DNA of 64,000 bases. Source: Kiloniellaceae bacterium. Its GTDB lineage: Bacteria > Pseudomonadota > Alphaproteobacteria > Kiloniellales > J153. Below the pieces are notes generated by a model that was given only the letters and a program-made list of their open reading frames with translations, was not told where the DNA came from and did no database searches. Within the stretch, counting starts at the first letter, position 1; every line of letters starts with the position of its first letter. A program made the position numbers and the translations under genes. Of this stretch, positions 19,194 to 28,773 are shown piece after piece. The DNA lies in NCBI GenBank assembly GCA_021776135.1, contig JAJFGL010000036.1, positions 62,001 to 126,000 on the forward strand, read 5' to 3'.

Positions 19194-20327
19194 ATGCTCG
19201 GAAAACGCATCGTTCTGTTCGATTTACTGGGTTTCAAGGTTCAGATTGACGCCAGTTGGCTGTTTCTCGCCATGCTCGTCACCTGGTCCCTGGCAACGGG
19301 TGTCTTTCCGGTCTGGTACGAGGGTTTCGACCCCGCTACCTATTGGTGGATGGCGGCCGTCGGCGTAATCGGCTTGGTTTTCTCGCTCATTTTCCATGAG
19401 ATGTCCCATTCGCTCGTGGCGCGCCGCTACGGTCTGCGGATCCGGGGCATTACCTTGTTCATCTTCGGCGGCGTCGCCGAGATGGAGGAAGAGCCCGCGA
19501 ACCCAAAGGTTGAGTTCCTTATGGCCGTGGCCGGGCCGATCGCGAGCGGCGTGCTTGCCGTGGGGTTCTATTCGATCGCCATGGCCGGCCTGGCCCTGGA
19601 ATTGCCGGATCCGGTGCTTGGCGTCCTCGATTACCTCGCCTTGATCAACGGCCTTCTCGCGGTCTTCAACCTGCTGCCCGCCTTTCCCCTGGACGGCGGG
19701 CGGATGCTGCGGGCCGCGCTCTGGTACTTCAAGGGCGACTTGCGCGCGGCCACCAGGACCGCCAGCCGCTCGGGCGAGATCTTTGGCTTGATGTTCATGG
19801 CGCTTGGCGGGCTCAATGTGGTTACCGGCAACTTTATCGGCGGTATGTGGTGGTTCCTGATCGGCTTGTTCCTGCACACCGCCGCGCGGGCCTCCTACAT
19901 GCAGCTTCTTAACAAGCGCGCCTTCGAGGGCGAGCCGGTGCGCCGTTTCATGACCCCGGACCCGGTAACGATCGACTCTGAGACGACGCTCGATGCCTTT
20001 GTCATGAATTACCTCTATCACTCCCATCATGGCCTTTATCCGGTGGTCGACTCGGGCCGTCTGACCGGGTGTATCGGCGCCCGTCAACTCAAGGGCGTGC
20101 CCCGTGAGGATTGGGGAATCATGCGGGTTGGCGAGGTTTTCGTGCCCAGCACAGCGGATAACACCATCCCGGCCGGCACCGATTCGGTAAAAGCCATGGC
20201 GATCATGCGCCAAAGCGCCACGAGCCGCCTGATGGTCGTGGACGGTGAACGGCTGGTGGGTATTGTCACGCTCAAAGACATGCTGGATCTCTTCGCCCTC
20301 AAAATGGAGCTGGAAGGGCCGCCCTAG
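19194..20327 (+). CDS. site-2 (M50) metalloprotease with two CBS domains
   Basis: This is a 377-residue rhomboid-like-in-role intramembrane zinc protease of family M50B (SpoIVFB/sll0862 type). The zinc site HEMSH is in IFHEMSHSLVARRYG, and the third ligand is in NLLPAFPLDGGRMLRA (the usual NPDG variant). There are about six helices, then a C-terminal CBS pair (residues 245-370) starting at VRRFMTPDPVTIDSETT, presumably sensing adenine nucleotides. Such proteins cleave membrane-bound regulators in response to energy state. It stands next to USP and Lon genes, which supports a stress role. The ATG at 19194 starts MLGKRIVLFDLLGF, typical for the family. Confidence 0.92.
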   Translation: MLGKRIVLFDLLGFKVQIDASWLFLAMLVTWSLATGVFPVWYEGFDPATYWWMAAVGVIGLVFSLIFHEMSHSLVARRYGLRIRGITLFIFGGVAEMEEEPANPKVEFLMAVAGPIASGVLAVGFYSIAMAGLALELPDPVLGVLDYLALINGLLAVFNLLPAFPLDGGRMLRAALWYFKGDLRAATRTASRSGEIFGLMFMALGGLNVVTGNFIGGMWWFLIGLFLHTAARASYMQLLNKRAFEGEPVRRFMTPDPVTIDSETTLDAFVMNYLYHSHHGLYPVVDSGRLTGCIGARQLKGVPREDWGIMRVGEVFVPSTADNTIPAGTDSVKAMAIMRQSATSRLMVVDGERLVGIVTLKDMLDLFALKMELEGPP

Positions 20328-20336
20328 TATGGCGGT

Positions 20337-21164
20337 TCAACCGAGCGATAGAACCGAGCTGTCGATGGCATCCAGCGCCGCTTCGATCTCCCGCGCCAGC
20401 TTGCCTCGGCGGTCGAAAATGATAACGCCGGGACTGAGATCCCGCAGCGCGTCGCCGATACGCTTGGCCGTGACAGGGCGCACCTGAATCGGACCGGCCG
20501 GGCGGCCGGCGCGGCCTAGGTATTGGCGAACAGCCGTGATTTCGCTCTCGGCGGCTTCCTCGCTTTGGGCCAGTACCAAGGCAGTGAGCGGCAGGCCGTA
20601 GATATTCGCTAGGCTTAGCCCCATGGCCAGTGTTTCCTTGGAGCCTTCGTAAAGGATCGCCACCGGTTTTCCGGTCTCCCAGCGCCGGTGCATGAGAAAG
20701 AGCGAACAAGATGCTTGGGCGGCCACGGCGAGAGTGGCGATGCCGGTTCTCGACCGGCGCTGTTGCCGGCTCGATGCCAGGGCAAGCAGATCCCCTTCGC
20801 GGATGGTGGCCATAAGTTGTTCCGCATAGATACCGCGTTCGACTTGAAACGACCATTTGATCCGCCAGTGGGCGGCGGCCGTCTCCAGATTCCGGCGCGC
20901 TTCGGCGGACCATATGCGATACGCGCGCCGCATGGACGCGGGGTCGAGGGTGGCTAAGGTCCGCGCCTGGCGCGGCACAATCCGGGTGATCGGAAGCGCG
21001 GCGGCCCGAAGCAGTTCCACATCCTCTATGAACAAACCGACCAACTCCGCTTCCAAACCGGCGGCGAGGCGCGCGGCTTCTTCGAGCGCCGTGGCTCCGG
21101 GTTCGGCGGTATCGAGGGCGACGAGGATTCTGCGAATACTTGGAGGATGGGGCGCTTCGTTCAT
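20337..21164 (-). CDS. universal stress protein family, two-domain
   Basis: This 275-residue protein begins with the UspA strand-helix pattern RRILVALDTAEPGATALEEA and contains a weaker second half ending VIIFDRRGKLAREIEAAL. No clear ATP-binding G-x2-G-x9-G-S/T motif is visible, so nucleotide binding is uncertain. It overlaps the end of the Lon gene by 4 bp (ATGA-type), so both are made from one transcript that starts near the FNR box at 23653. The function is probably stress protection or signalling; partners are unknown. Confidence 0.7.
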   Translation of the reverse strand: MNEAPHPPSIRRILVALDTAEPGATALEEAARLAAGLEAELVGLFIEDVELLRAAALPITRIVPRQARTLATLDPASMRRAYRIWSAEARRNLETAAAHWRIKWSFQVERGIYAEQLMATIREGDLLALASSRQQRRSRTGIATLAVAAQASCSLFLMHRRWETGKPVAILYEGSKETLAMGLSLANIYGLPLTALVLAQSEEAAESEITAVRQYLGRAGRPAGPIQVRPVTAKRIGDALRDLSPGVIIFDRRGKLAREIEAALDAIDSSVLSLG

Positions 21165-23578
21165 TCGCTCCTTTCCTCCCTGACCGGCACGGCGAAGGCG
21201 CGCCGCTTTTCAGCCATCGCCATCAAGCGCGCCTCGACCTTGTAGTTGAGGCTTCCTTCCGGGTATCGGCCGTCCGCGCCGCGCTCGCCGGCGGGAATGC
21301 CCGTGAGTATCTCGATTCCCCGGTCGACCGTTGCCACCGGATAGATATGGAACCGCCCTTCCTCCACGGCCGCGAGCACCCTTTTATGAACCATCAGATG
21401 CTTCACATTGGTCGCCGGGATCAGCACGCCCTGCTCGCCGGTCAATCCGCGCCCGGCGCAGAGGTCGAAGAATCCTTCGATCTTTTCGTTGACGCCTCCG
21501 ATGGCTTGGACCTGGCCGAACTGGTTGACCGATCCCGTGACGGCGTAGCATTGCTTGATCGGCACGCCGGAGATTGCCGAAAGCAGGGCGTATAGCTCGG
21601 CCGAGGAGGCGCTATCGCCGTCTATACCCCCATAGGATTGTTCGAAGACCAGGCTGGCGGACAGCGATAGAGGCCGTTCATCCGCGTAGCGCGAACTCAA
21701 GAAGCCGCTCAAGATGAGGACGCCCTTCGAATGCAGAGGTCCGCCCAGGTCCACCTCGCGCTCGATATCCAGAACCTCGCCCTTGCCAAGACGGACCCGG
21801 GCGGTGATCCGGCTTGGCCGGCCGAAGGCGAAGCTTCCCAGTTGCATGACCGAGAGAGCGTTGATCTGGCCGGCCACAGTTCCTTCGGTGTCGATGGCGA
21901 TAGTTCCGCGTAGAATTTCCTCCTGAACGCGCTCGCGAAGCCGATCGAGACGGCCTATCTGTGCGTCGATCGCGCCCTGCACTTCGGTGGCGCCGACCAC
22001 CTTGCGATCGTTCTTGTCCGCCCAATGATTGGCTTCGCGAAGCAGATCGAGCAGACTTTCTATGCCGGTCGATAGTTTTTCCGAATCGCCGGTCTCGCGG
22101 GCAGCGAACTCCAGCACCCGCGCCACACCGGCGCGGTCAAAGGGTTTCAGCTGTTCCTTGCGAATTAGCGTCGCGACCAAACGCGCATAGAGCAGGTTGT
22201 GTTCGTCGTTGCGATCGAATCGCTCATCGAAATCCGCCGCGACCTTGAATAACCGAACGAACTCCGGATCGTATTGGCTCAACAGATAGTAAATCATCCT
22301 ATCGCCGACGATGGCGATCTTGACGTTGAGCGCGATTGCTTCGGGTTCGAGCGTCACCGTGCTCAGCAAGCCAAGCTCCTGGGCTAAGGGTTGGATGCGG
22401 ATGTGCCCGGCCAGCAGGGTTCGTTTAAGCGCCTCCCACGCCCAAGGGCGGGTCAACAGTTTCCGTGCGTCGAGGATGAGGTAACCGCCGTTGGCGCGAT
22501 GCAGGGCGCCGGGGCGTATCATGTGGAGGTCGGTTAGCAAGGTGCCCATTTCGGCCCGGTGTTCGATACGGCCCAGCAAGCGGTCGTGAGTTGGGTCGTC
22601 CTCGTAGACGACCGGGGCATGATCGCTATCCCCATTGCCGGCCAGAAGATTTATGCGGTAGCGGCGAAAAAGCGGCTGACCGTCATCGAATTCGGCGGAG
22701 TCTTGGCCCGCGCCGGGGCTCTCCGGTTCGCTGATGAAGGCGCCGAAATTGTGGATGACGTCCCGGCGTACATCGCCCAGATAGTCGAGCACCTTGGGCA
22801 GATCGGCATGCTTCTTGTGCAAGGTTTCGATCAAGTGGCCGACCGCGAACTCCGCCGTTTCGTCGTTCAATCGCCGGATTTCGTTCTGCGTCTCCTTCAT
22901 CCATACGGGCGTTTGCTGGAGAGCCTCCTTAAGTTTTTTCTGGAGGTCTTCTATTTCCGCCTGCACGCGCTCCTGCTCTGCTTTGGAAAGTTTCTGAAAT
23001 TCTTCGGGTGAAATGACCTTGCCATCGTGCGTCGGGCCGAAAGCGAAGCCGACCGGCGTGCGTAGAAGCGCGATGCCGCGAGACTGCGCCTCCGCCTCTA
23101 CCTCGGCGAGCGCATTTTCCCGGCGTTCCCGGAATTCTTCCTCGATCGCCTGCCGGCGAGTCCGGTATTCGCCGCTCTCGAACGTGCTCCGCAACCCAAC
23201 CCGTACGTCTTGAACGAACTGCGCCATGTCGTTCTGAAAGACGATTCCGCGGCCTGGCGGGAGCCTGAGGGCGCGAGGTTTGCGCGAGTCCTGGAAATTA
23301 CTGACATAACAATAGTCGTCCGGCACCGGCAGCTCGGCCGCCGCCCGCTCGAAATAGCGCCGCACAACCGTATGTTTGCCGATCCCATCGGGACCCAAGG
23401 CATAGACATTGTACCCTGGCTGGCGCATGGCGATGGCAAAGTCGATCGATGCCACCGCGCGGCTTTGGCCGATGATATCGTCCAGATCCTGCAAGTCATC
23501 GGTGGTCTCGAAATCGAAGCTATCCGGTGCGCAGCGCCAGCACAGCTCCTGAGCCGAAAGGGGAACATTTTCAGTCAT
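21161..23578 (-). CDS. Lon-family ATP-dependent protease (LonB/AAA_32 type)
   Basis: This protein of about 805 residues has an AAA domain with Walker A GPDGIGKHTVV near residue 65, a long coiled coil (residues 165-225) and a C-terminal Lon protease domain. The Ser-Lys dyad is visible: Ser near residue 656 in GGIDGDSASSAELYALL and Lys near 699 in GGVNEKIEGFFDLC. It lacks the N-terminal substrate domain of LonA, so it belongs to the bacterial LonB-like group whose insert replaces it. I use the ATG at 23578 rather than 23590. An FNR-type box lies 74 bp upstream. It probably degrades damaged or regulatory proteins under stress, in one unit with the downstream USP. Confidence 0.92.
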   Translation of the reverse strand: MTENVPLSAQELCWRCAPDSFDFETTDDLQDLDDIIGQSRAVASIDFAIAMRQPGYNVYALGPDGIGKHTVVRRYFERAAAELPVPDDYCYVSNFQDSRKPRALRLPPGRGIVFQNDMAQFVQDVRVGLRSTFESGEYRTRRQAIEEEFRERRENALAEVEAEAQSRGIALLRTPVGFAFGPTHDGKVISPEEFQKLSKAEQERVQAEIEDLQKKLKEALQQTPVWMKETQNEIRRLNDETAEFAVGHLIETLHKKHADLPKVLDYLGDVRRDVIHNFGAFISEPESPGAGQDSAEFDDGQPLFRRYRINLLAGNGDSDHAPVVYEDDPTHDRLLGRIEHRAEMGTLLTDLHMIRPGALHRANGGYLILDARKLLTRPWAWEALKRTLLAGHIRIQPLAQELGLLSTVTLEPEAIALNVKIAIVGDRMIYYLLSQYDPEFVRLFKVAADFDERFDRNDEHNLLYARLVATLIRKEQLKPFDRAGVARVLEFAARETGDSEKLSTGIESLLDLLREANHWADKNDRKVVGATEVQGAIDAQIGRLDRLRERVQEEILRGTIAIDTEGTVAGQINALSVMQLGSFAFGRPSRITARVRLGKGEVLDIEREVDLGGPLHSKGVLILSGFLSSRYADERPLSLSASLVFEQSYGGIDGDSASSAELYALLSAISGVPIKQCYAVTGSVNQFGQVQAIGGVNEKIEGFFDLCAGRGLTGEQGVLIPATNVKHLMVHKRVLAAVEEGRFHIYPVATVDRGIEILTGIPAGERGADGRYPEGSLNYKVEARLMAMAEKRRAFAVPVREERSE

Positions 23579-23652
23579 GGATGATCGCATTCGGTCCTAA
23601 TTCTATGCCGGTCGGCCAGCCATCATGCTACGTGCCAGGCCGGCGCTCAACT

Positions 23653-23666
23653 TTGACGTGGGTCAA
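23653..23666. promoter_or_regulatory. FNR/FixK-type box between the lon-usp and pncB operons
   Basis: TTGACGTGGGTCAA fits TTGAC-N4-GTCAA perfectly. It is centred between two divergent units, 74 bp from the Lon start (23578) and 76 bp from the start of the small gene at 23743, so one regulator could act on both. Assuming activation from -41.5, transcripts would start near 23618 and 23701. Confidence 0.7.
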
Positions 23667-23742
23667 TGCGCGAAAGGGCGCAAACCGGCACCCTGATTTA
23701 TACGGCCATGTGAAACATAAATCCGAGAGGCTGATAAATTAC

Positions 23743-24006
23743 ATGCCCAAAACCCCGCCACGCGAGAGTACCGAACAAGCCGTCACCCACGAGATGGTCG
23801 TGGGGCTGATCGGCGAAATCGGTAACGACAGAATCGCCGCCATTCTTGCATTAAGCCCAACGTCAGAGGACCTCGAAGAAGCCGTCGCCTGGGCCGCTGG
23901 CGAAAGCGATGTCATGGGTGAGGAGCGCTTGCCGCTTACTGGTCTAGCCGCGCAGGTCTACGACATCCTGACCGCCGGCGAAGCCTATAACGATGAGCGC
24001 GGATAG
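23743..24006 (+). CDS. small conserved-looking hypothetical protein upstream of pncB
   Basis: This 87-residue, acidic, mostly helical protein starts at the ATG 23743 (MPKTPPRESTEQAVTHEMVV). The upstream in-frame extension overlaps the regulatory box and is rejected. It contains GLIGEIGNDRIAAILALSPT and AVAWAAGESDVMGEERLPL, features that look like a compact three-helix protein. Its last 14 bases overlap pncB, indicating coupled translation. I do not recognise the family; a role linked to NAD salvage or stress is suggested only by position. Confidence 0.7.
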   Translation: MPKTPPRESTEQAVTHEMVVGLIGEIGNDRIAAILALSPTSEDLEEAVAWAAGESDVMGEERLPLTGLAAQVYDILTAGEAYNDERG

Positions 24007-25390
24007 CGCGCCAAGCGATGGCCCGGAAAGCGGCTCCGTCTTGCCACCCGGTCTGCTCCTGACCGATCTCTATCAGCTCAACATGATCCAGGCCTATCTG
24101 GACAGAGGCATGACGGAGCCGGCGGTTTTCGAGTTCTTTGTCCGAAATCTGCCCGAAACGCGCGGTTTCCTGGTCGCCGCCGGGCTGGAACAAGCGCTCG
24201 GCTTCCTCGCGGCGGCCCGTTTCACACAAGCCGAGCTTCTATGGCTAGCGGAAAGCGGGCGGTTCAACGACGATATGATCGAATACCTCGCGGCGCTTCG
24301 CTTTACCGGCGATGTCGATGCCATGGCGGAGGGCACTGTCTTTTTTCCCGATGAGCCCATCCTGCGCGTGATCGCCCCTCTGCCGGTCGCGCAACTCGTT
24401 GAAACCCGGCTGATCAACCTGCTGCATTTCCAAACGGTCGTTGCCTCGAAAGCGGCGCGCATGGTGCTCGCCGCGCCCGGAAAGGCGCTTATCGATTTCG
24501 GCTTGCGCCGGGCGCACGGGGCGGAGGCCGGGATACTGGCGGCCCGCGCAAGCTATCTGGCGGGTTTCGCCGGCACCGCGACGACACCCGCGAAGGTCCG
24601 TTTCGGGATCCCGATTCACGGCACCATGGCTCATTCGTTCATTCTGGCGTTCGATAGCGAAGAGGCGGCCTTCGAGGCTTTCGCAACTTCGCGGCCGGAT
24701 AACCTGGTCCTGCTGCTGGACACCTACGATACCGAGGCGGCGGCCCATAAGATCGTGGCCTTGGCGCCGCGCCTGCGGCGTCAAGGTATCGCGATCCGGG
24801 GCGTGCGGCTGGACAGCGGCGATCTTGCCCTGCACGCCCGCCGGGTGCGGAAAATTCTCGATCGGGCCGGTCTCCAGGATATCATGATTTTCGCCAGCGG
24901 CGGCCTCGATGAGACGATCTTGAAACGCTACGCCGCCGCCGGGGCGCCGATTGACGGCTACGGCATCGGCACCAGCTTGACCACATCCGCGGATGCCCCG
25001 GCGCTCGATTGCGCCTACAAGCTCCAAGAGTACGCTGGCCGGCCCAAGCGAAAGCGCTCGGAAGGCAAGGCGACATGGCCCGGCCGCAAGCAGGTTTATC
25101 GCTCCAGCCGCGATGATGGAACTATGTCCGGGGATCTTTTGACCTTGGACGGGCTTGGCGGCGAGGGGCAGGCCTTAATCCAGCCGGTCATGCGTGGAGG
25201 ACACCGGATTGGAGCACCGCAGACGCTGGACGAGGCACGGGAACGTGCCGCCAAGGAGATCGCCCGCCTCCCAGGCCACCTGCGCCGGCTGGAGACAGCG
25301 CCGAGCTACCCGGTCAATGTTTCTCCAGAATTGAGAGCCCTGGCCGATGAGGTCGATCGGGTGTTAACGGCGGTTTCCGGTAATCGATGA
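23993..25390 (+). CDS. pncB: nicotinate phosphoribosyltransferase
   Basis: This 465-residue enzyme joins nicotinate and PRPP to give nicotinate mononucleotide, a step of NAD salvage (Preiss-Handler pathway). The N-terminus has the family pattern LLTDLYQLNMIQAYLD. A central LIDFGLRRAHGAEAGI contains the conserved FGxRRxH with the autophosphorylated histidine region; IHGTMAHSFI and IRGVRLDSGDLALHARRVR follow; GIGTSLTTSADAPAL forms the phosphate site. Length is normal. It starts within the last 14 bp of the small gene and shares its FNR-type promoter. Raising NAD under oxygen or energy limitation fits the rest of the neighbourhood. Confidence 0.95.
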   Translation: MSADSAPSDGPESGSVLPPGLLLTDLYQLNMIQAYLDRGMTEPAVFEFFVRNLPETRGFLVAAGLEQALGFLAAARFTQAELLWLAESGRFNDDMIEYLAALRFTGDVDAMAEGTVFFPDEPILRVIAPLPVAQLVETRLINLLHFQTVVASKAARMVLAAPGKALIDFGLRRAHGAEAGILAARASYLAGFAGTATTPAKVRFGIPIHGTMAHSFILAFDSEEAAFEAFATSRPDNLVLLLDTYDTEAAAHKIVALAPRLRRQGIAIRGVRLDSGDLALHARRVRKILDRAGLQDIMIFASGGLDETILKRYAAAGAPIDGYGIGTSLTTSADAPALDCAYKLQEYAGRPKRKRSEGKATWPGRKQVYRSSRDDGTMSGDLLTLDGLGGEGQALIQPVMRGGHRIGAPQTLDEARERAAKEIARLPGHLRRLETAPSYPVNVSPELRALADEVDRVLTAVSGNR

Positions 25391-25604
25391 AGGGCCTTGC
25401 CGCAAACTAAAGTCACCATTGGTATCCGGGCCCCTAGTTCCTACTTATATGAAATACATCGGCTCGCGGGCCGGGCAAGGCCGGTTCGATCAGTGCCCGG
25501 TTCGCGTGGCCGCGGCTTTCACATATGACGGACGAGGTGACAGACTGGACGATCCCCAGGAGAGGCATCATCGGCGGCGCACCTGGCGGGAGCGCCGCGA
25601 AATC

Positions 25605-26504
25605 ATGGAGGCCCTGCCTTCGGGCAAGAGATGGCGAGGGCAGGTTCGGAGTCACCTCTACGGGACGGCTTGGCGCGTGCACCATGTATTGCGCCCAACG
25701 CGGCCATTCAGGCGCGGCGCCAAGCGAGCCCTCCGGCTGGAGCTGACCGAGTTGACGTTGTCGTTCGCGGACCTCCCGGCGGCCTTCGACGGTTACCGTA
25801 TCCTCCACCTGACCGACCTTCACCTCGACAACATCGACGATACGGCGGCGGAAACGGCGGCGCGAATTGCCGGTATCGAGAGCGATCTGTGCGTCATAAC
25901 GGGCGACATCCGGGACAATATCCATGCGCCCTTGCACCCCTTGATCGAGCGCCTGGAACAGGTTGTATCCTCGGTGCGTGCGTCCGACGGAATCTTGAGC
26001 GTGCTCGGCAATCACGATGGCGCGGCGATGGTCGCGCCCATGGAGCGGATCGGCATAGATGTCCTGCTGAACGAAACGCTGACACTGTCCCGCGGTGGCG
26101 GCGAACTGCACATTACCGGCCTGGATGACGTGCACCGTTTTCATACTGAAGCGGCCTACGCGGCGTTGGACGCGGCGCCCGAAGGCTTCGGCATCGCCTT
26201 GGTCCATTCGCCGGAAGTCGCCGGGCGGGCCGCCGAAAAGCACCGGTTATATCTAACCGGCCACACCCACGGTGGGCAGATATGCTTGCCTGGGCAGCGG
26301 TCTTTCACCTCCGGGCTCAAACGCCATCGCGACCTGGGCAAAGGCCTTTGGCGCCATGGACGCATGCTGGGGTACACGAGTCGCGGTATCGGCGCCTGTA
26401 TCGTCCCGTTCCGGTCTTTTTGCCCGGGCGAGGTGACCCTGGTGACGCTTCGGCGCGGCCCCGATCACGTCTCGGTCAATGGCATCGACACCGATCTCGG
26501 ATAG
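25605..26504 (+). CDS. calcineurin-like metallophosphoesterase (YkuE/LpxH-like superfamily)
   Basis: The product has 299 residues from the ATG at 25605. The dinuclear metal motifs appear in order: LHLTDLHLDN, VITGDIRDN, SVLGNHDGAAM, LVHSPEV and LTGHTHGGQICLP. Bacterial relatives of this type are often membrane-associated enzymes acting on phospholipid-like or UDP-linked substrates; the true substrate is unknown. An in-frame extension to 25419 exists but its sequence is not protein-like. The 214 bp before the gene hold no other recognised feature. It converges with the leucine dehydrogenase gene (30-bp gap). Confidence 0.85.
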   Translation: MEALPSGKRWRGQVRSHLYGTAWRVHHVLRPTRPFRRGAKRALRLELTELTLSFADLPAAFDGYRILHLTDLHLDNIDDTAAETAARIAGIESDLCVITGDIRDNIHAPLHPLIERLEQVVSSVRASDGILSVLGNHDGAAMVAPMERIGIDVLLNETLTLSRGGGELHITGLDDVHRFHTEAAYAALDAAPEGFGIALVHSPEVAGRAAEKHRLYLTGHTHGGQICLPGQRSFTSGLKRHRDLGKGLWRHGRMLGYTSRGIGACIVPFRSFCPGEVTLVTLRRGPDHVSVNGIDTDLG

Positions 26505-26533
26505 GCCGTTCGGCCCTCGGCTTCTGCTCTAGC

Positions 26534-27640
26534 TCAAGACCAGCGGCGGTAACCCATGGCCCGCTCTACCCGCTGGCGGGCCAGGCCGTTTGCCGCCACC
26601 CGGGGCAGGATCGCTTGCTCACGGCTGGCTTCGAGCACGGCTTGCGTATTGTGCCGGATCTTTTCTTCGATTGTCTCGAAAGCCTGGCGTTGGGCGCCAC
26701 CCTGGTACTCCACGGCCGCGCAGATGACGCCGCCGGCGTTGGCGATGAAGTCCGGGATCGACAGGATGTTGTGCGCGTGAAGCGCCGCTTCGGCCGCCGC
26801 CGTGACCGCGATGTTCGCCCCTTGGGCGACAATTTTAGTCTTGAGATGGGCGACGTTGTCCTCTCGAATCACATCGGGGCGCGCGGCCGGAATCCAGATA
26901 TCGCTCTCGATACCGATGACGGCATCGCGGTCAAGCTTCTCTCCGGCGTCGTGGTCCCCGAGACTCTTGCCATCGCGCTTGAGTTGGATCAGCGCCTCAA
27001 GGTCCAGGCCCTTCGGATCGGCGATCGTGGCCCGTGAATCGGCGGCTGCAACCAGAACCGCGCCCTTTTCAGCCAGGAAGCGGGCGGCGTGCCGGCCGAC
27101 CGAGCCGAAACCTTGGACGGCGACGCGCGCGCCCTCAAGCTCAAGATCGCAAAAGCGGCGCGCGACATCGATCGCGACGCTGAGACCGAAACCGGTCGCG
27201 CCGATCCGGTCGAGCGGAATACCACCGATTTCCGGCGGCAGGCCGACACTGCGGCCGATTTCGTCGTGAATCCACGCCATGCAGGTCTCGTCGGTGCCCA
27301 TGTCCGGCCCAGGGATGTAGTCTTGGATGTCCCCGATGGCGCCGGCGAAGGCGCGCACCAAGCGCTCCTTATCGGCGGCCGGCATGCGCGGATCGGCGAA
27401 GATCACCGACTTGCCGCCGCCGTGGCGCAGGCCCGCGGCGGCGTTCTTCAGGGTCATGGCCCGCGCCAGGCGGAAACATTCTTCGGTGCTGACATCCGGC
27501 GCCATGCGCACGCCGCCAATCGACGGGCCGCAGGCCACATTGTCCACGACCAGGACGGCTTTCAGGCCGCTGCGCGGCTCATGGATGTGAATCACCTTGG
27601 CCGGGCCCAGGTCGTCGCTAAAACGGAAGGCGTCTTCCAT
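26534..27640 (-). CDS. Glu/Leu/Phe/Val dehydrogenase (leucine dehydrogenase-like)
   Basis: This is a 368-residue amino acid dehydrogenase. The catalytic lysine region is AAAGLRHGGGKSVIF and the second lysine is in TLKNAAAGL; GPDMGTDETCMAWI is the family substrate-binding segment, and RVAVQGFGSVGRHAARFL is the NAD-binding glycine motif. The short length and neighbours favour leucine/valine over glutamate as substrate, giving branched-chain 2-oxo acids. These are the substrates of the dehydrogenase complex encoded directly upstream (27667-30817). I use the ATG at 27640, 26 bp after the E2 gene. Confidence 0.88.
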   Translation of the reverse strand: MEDAFRFSDDLGPAKVIHIHEPRSGLKAVLVVDNVACGPSIGGVRMAPDVSTEECFRLARAMTLKNAAAGLRHGGGKSVIFADPRMPAADKERLVRAFAGAIGDIQDYIPGPDMGTDETCMAWIHDEIGRSVGLPPEIGGIPLDRIGATGFGLSVAIDVARRFCDLELEGARVAVQGFGSVGRHAARFLAEKGAVLVAAADSRATIADPKGLDLEALIQLKRDGKSLGDHDAGEKLDRDAVIGIESDIWIPAARPDVIREDNVAHLKTKIVAQGANIAVTAAAEAALHAHNILSIPDFIANAGGVICAAVEYQGGAQRQAFETIEEKIRHNTQAVLEASREQAILPRVAANGLARQRVERAMGYRRWS

Positions 27641-27666
27641 GTTGTTCTTTCCCGTCACATCGTTTC

Positions 27667-28773
27667 TCATTCGGATCGTTCGAGATCGGCCACCGTGGCG
27701 GCCAGAAAACGCGAGGCCTCCCCGCCCATGACCGCGCGGTGATCGAAGGTGAGCGAAAGCGGCAGAACCCGGCGCACCATCGCTTGGCCTTGGTGCGCGA
27801 CAGCACGCTCGGCGATCCGCCCGGCGCCAAGGATCGCGACCTGCGGGGGCAGGACCACCAGGGCGGCATGGCGGCCGCCGAACATGCCGAAGTTGGATAA
27901 TGTGATCGTCTGGCCGCGTAACTCCCCGGCGGGGACACTACGCGCGCGAATATCGGTCTTCATGCGCTCCAGCCCTTGGCGCAGATCGTCGGCGCCGCGC
28001 CCGCCCACATCGCGCAGCACCGGCACGAAGAGGCCGTCTTGGGTATCCATGGCCATGCCGAGATCGACCTTGTCATGCAGGCGGCGGCCGGTATCGCGGC
28101 CCAGAAACCAGGCATTGAGCGCCGGTTCCGCCCGGCAGCCGGCGACCATGGCCCGGATCAGGCGTAGGGTCACGTCGCCACCGCTGGGCCAATCGTGGAT
28201 GTCGGCCTCCTCGGTGACGGTGGCGGGCACGACCACGGCGTGGGCGCGTTCCATGTTGATCGCCATGGCGCGGCGGACCCCACGCAGCGGCTCCAGCGGC
28301 CCCGCAGCGGCTATAGCGGCCGCCGCGCGTTCGACGTCGGCGGCCATAATCGCACCGTCGGGTCCGCTGGCCGCGACATGCGGGAGATCGACACCCAAGC
28401 GCCGCGCCAGCGCCCGGACGGCGGGCGTGGCTTTGACGCGGGCCGTACCGGGCGGGGCTGCCGTGGGCGGTTTGGCGGCGGCCGGTTTAGGTTTCTCTGG
28501 CGCGATGGCGCCGACGACGGTGCCCGAATCGGCCTGAACACCCGTCTCGAACTCGACCAGGGGGCTGCCGATCTTCACGATGTCGCCCGGTTCCGCGAAA
28601 CAGCGCGCAATGCGGCCGGACTGCGGCGAGGGGATCTCGACCACGGCCTTGTCGGTTTCGACCGAAACGAGCGGTTGATCCGCCACCACATGGTCGCCGG
28701 CCCCGACGTGCCAGGTCACGATCTCCGCGTCCTGCAGGCCTTCGCCAAGGTCGGGCAAGTTGAAGGTGTTCAT
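27667..28773 (-). CDS. 2-oxo acid dehydrogenase complex E2 (dihydrolipoyl acyltransferase)
   Basis: This 368-residue E2 has one lipoyl domain with the lipoylated lysine in VETDKAVVEIPSP (residue about 42), a linker rich in Pro/Ala, a peripheral-subunit-binding domain (TPAVRALARRLGVDLPHV) and a short catalytic domain. The active-site His-Asp motif at the end reads TFDHRAVMGGEASRFL. The catalytic domain is somewhat shorter than usual. It accepts acyl groups from E1 alpha/beta encoded upstream and passes them to CoA. Its first 4 bp overlap the E1 beta gene. No E3 (lipoamide dehydrogenase) gene is in the cluster. Confidence 0.9.
   Translation of the reverse strand: MNTFNLPDLGEGLQDAEIVTWHVGAGDHVVADQPLVSVETDKAVVEIPSPQSGRIARCFAEPGDIVKIGSPLVEFETGVQADSGTVVGAIAPEKPKPAAAKPPTAAPPGTARVKATPAVRALARRLGVDLPHVAASGPDGAIMAADVERAAAAIAAAGPLEPLRGVRRAMAINMERAHAVVVPATVTEEADIHDWPSGGDVTLRLIRAMVAGCRAEPALNAWFLGRDTGRRLHDKVDLGMAMDTQDGLFVPVLRDVGGRGADDLRQGLERMKTDIRARSVPAGELRGQTITLSNFGMFGGRHAALVVLPPQVAILGAGRIAERAVAHQGQAMVRRVLPLSLTFDHRAVMGGEASRFLAATVADLERSE

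Noticed and set aside
25419-25604. 62-residue N-terminal extension of the metallophosphoesterase
   Set aside because: Composition is not protein-like and family members start close to residue 63.
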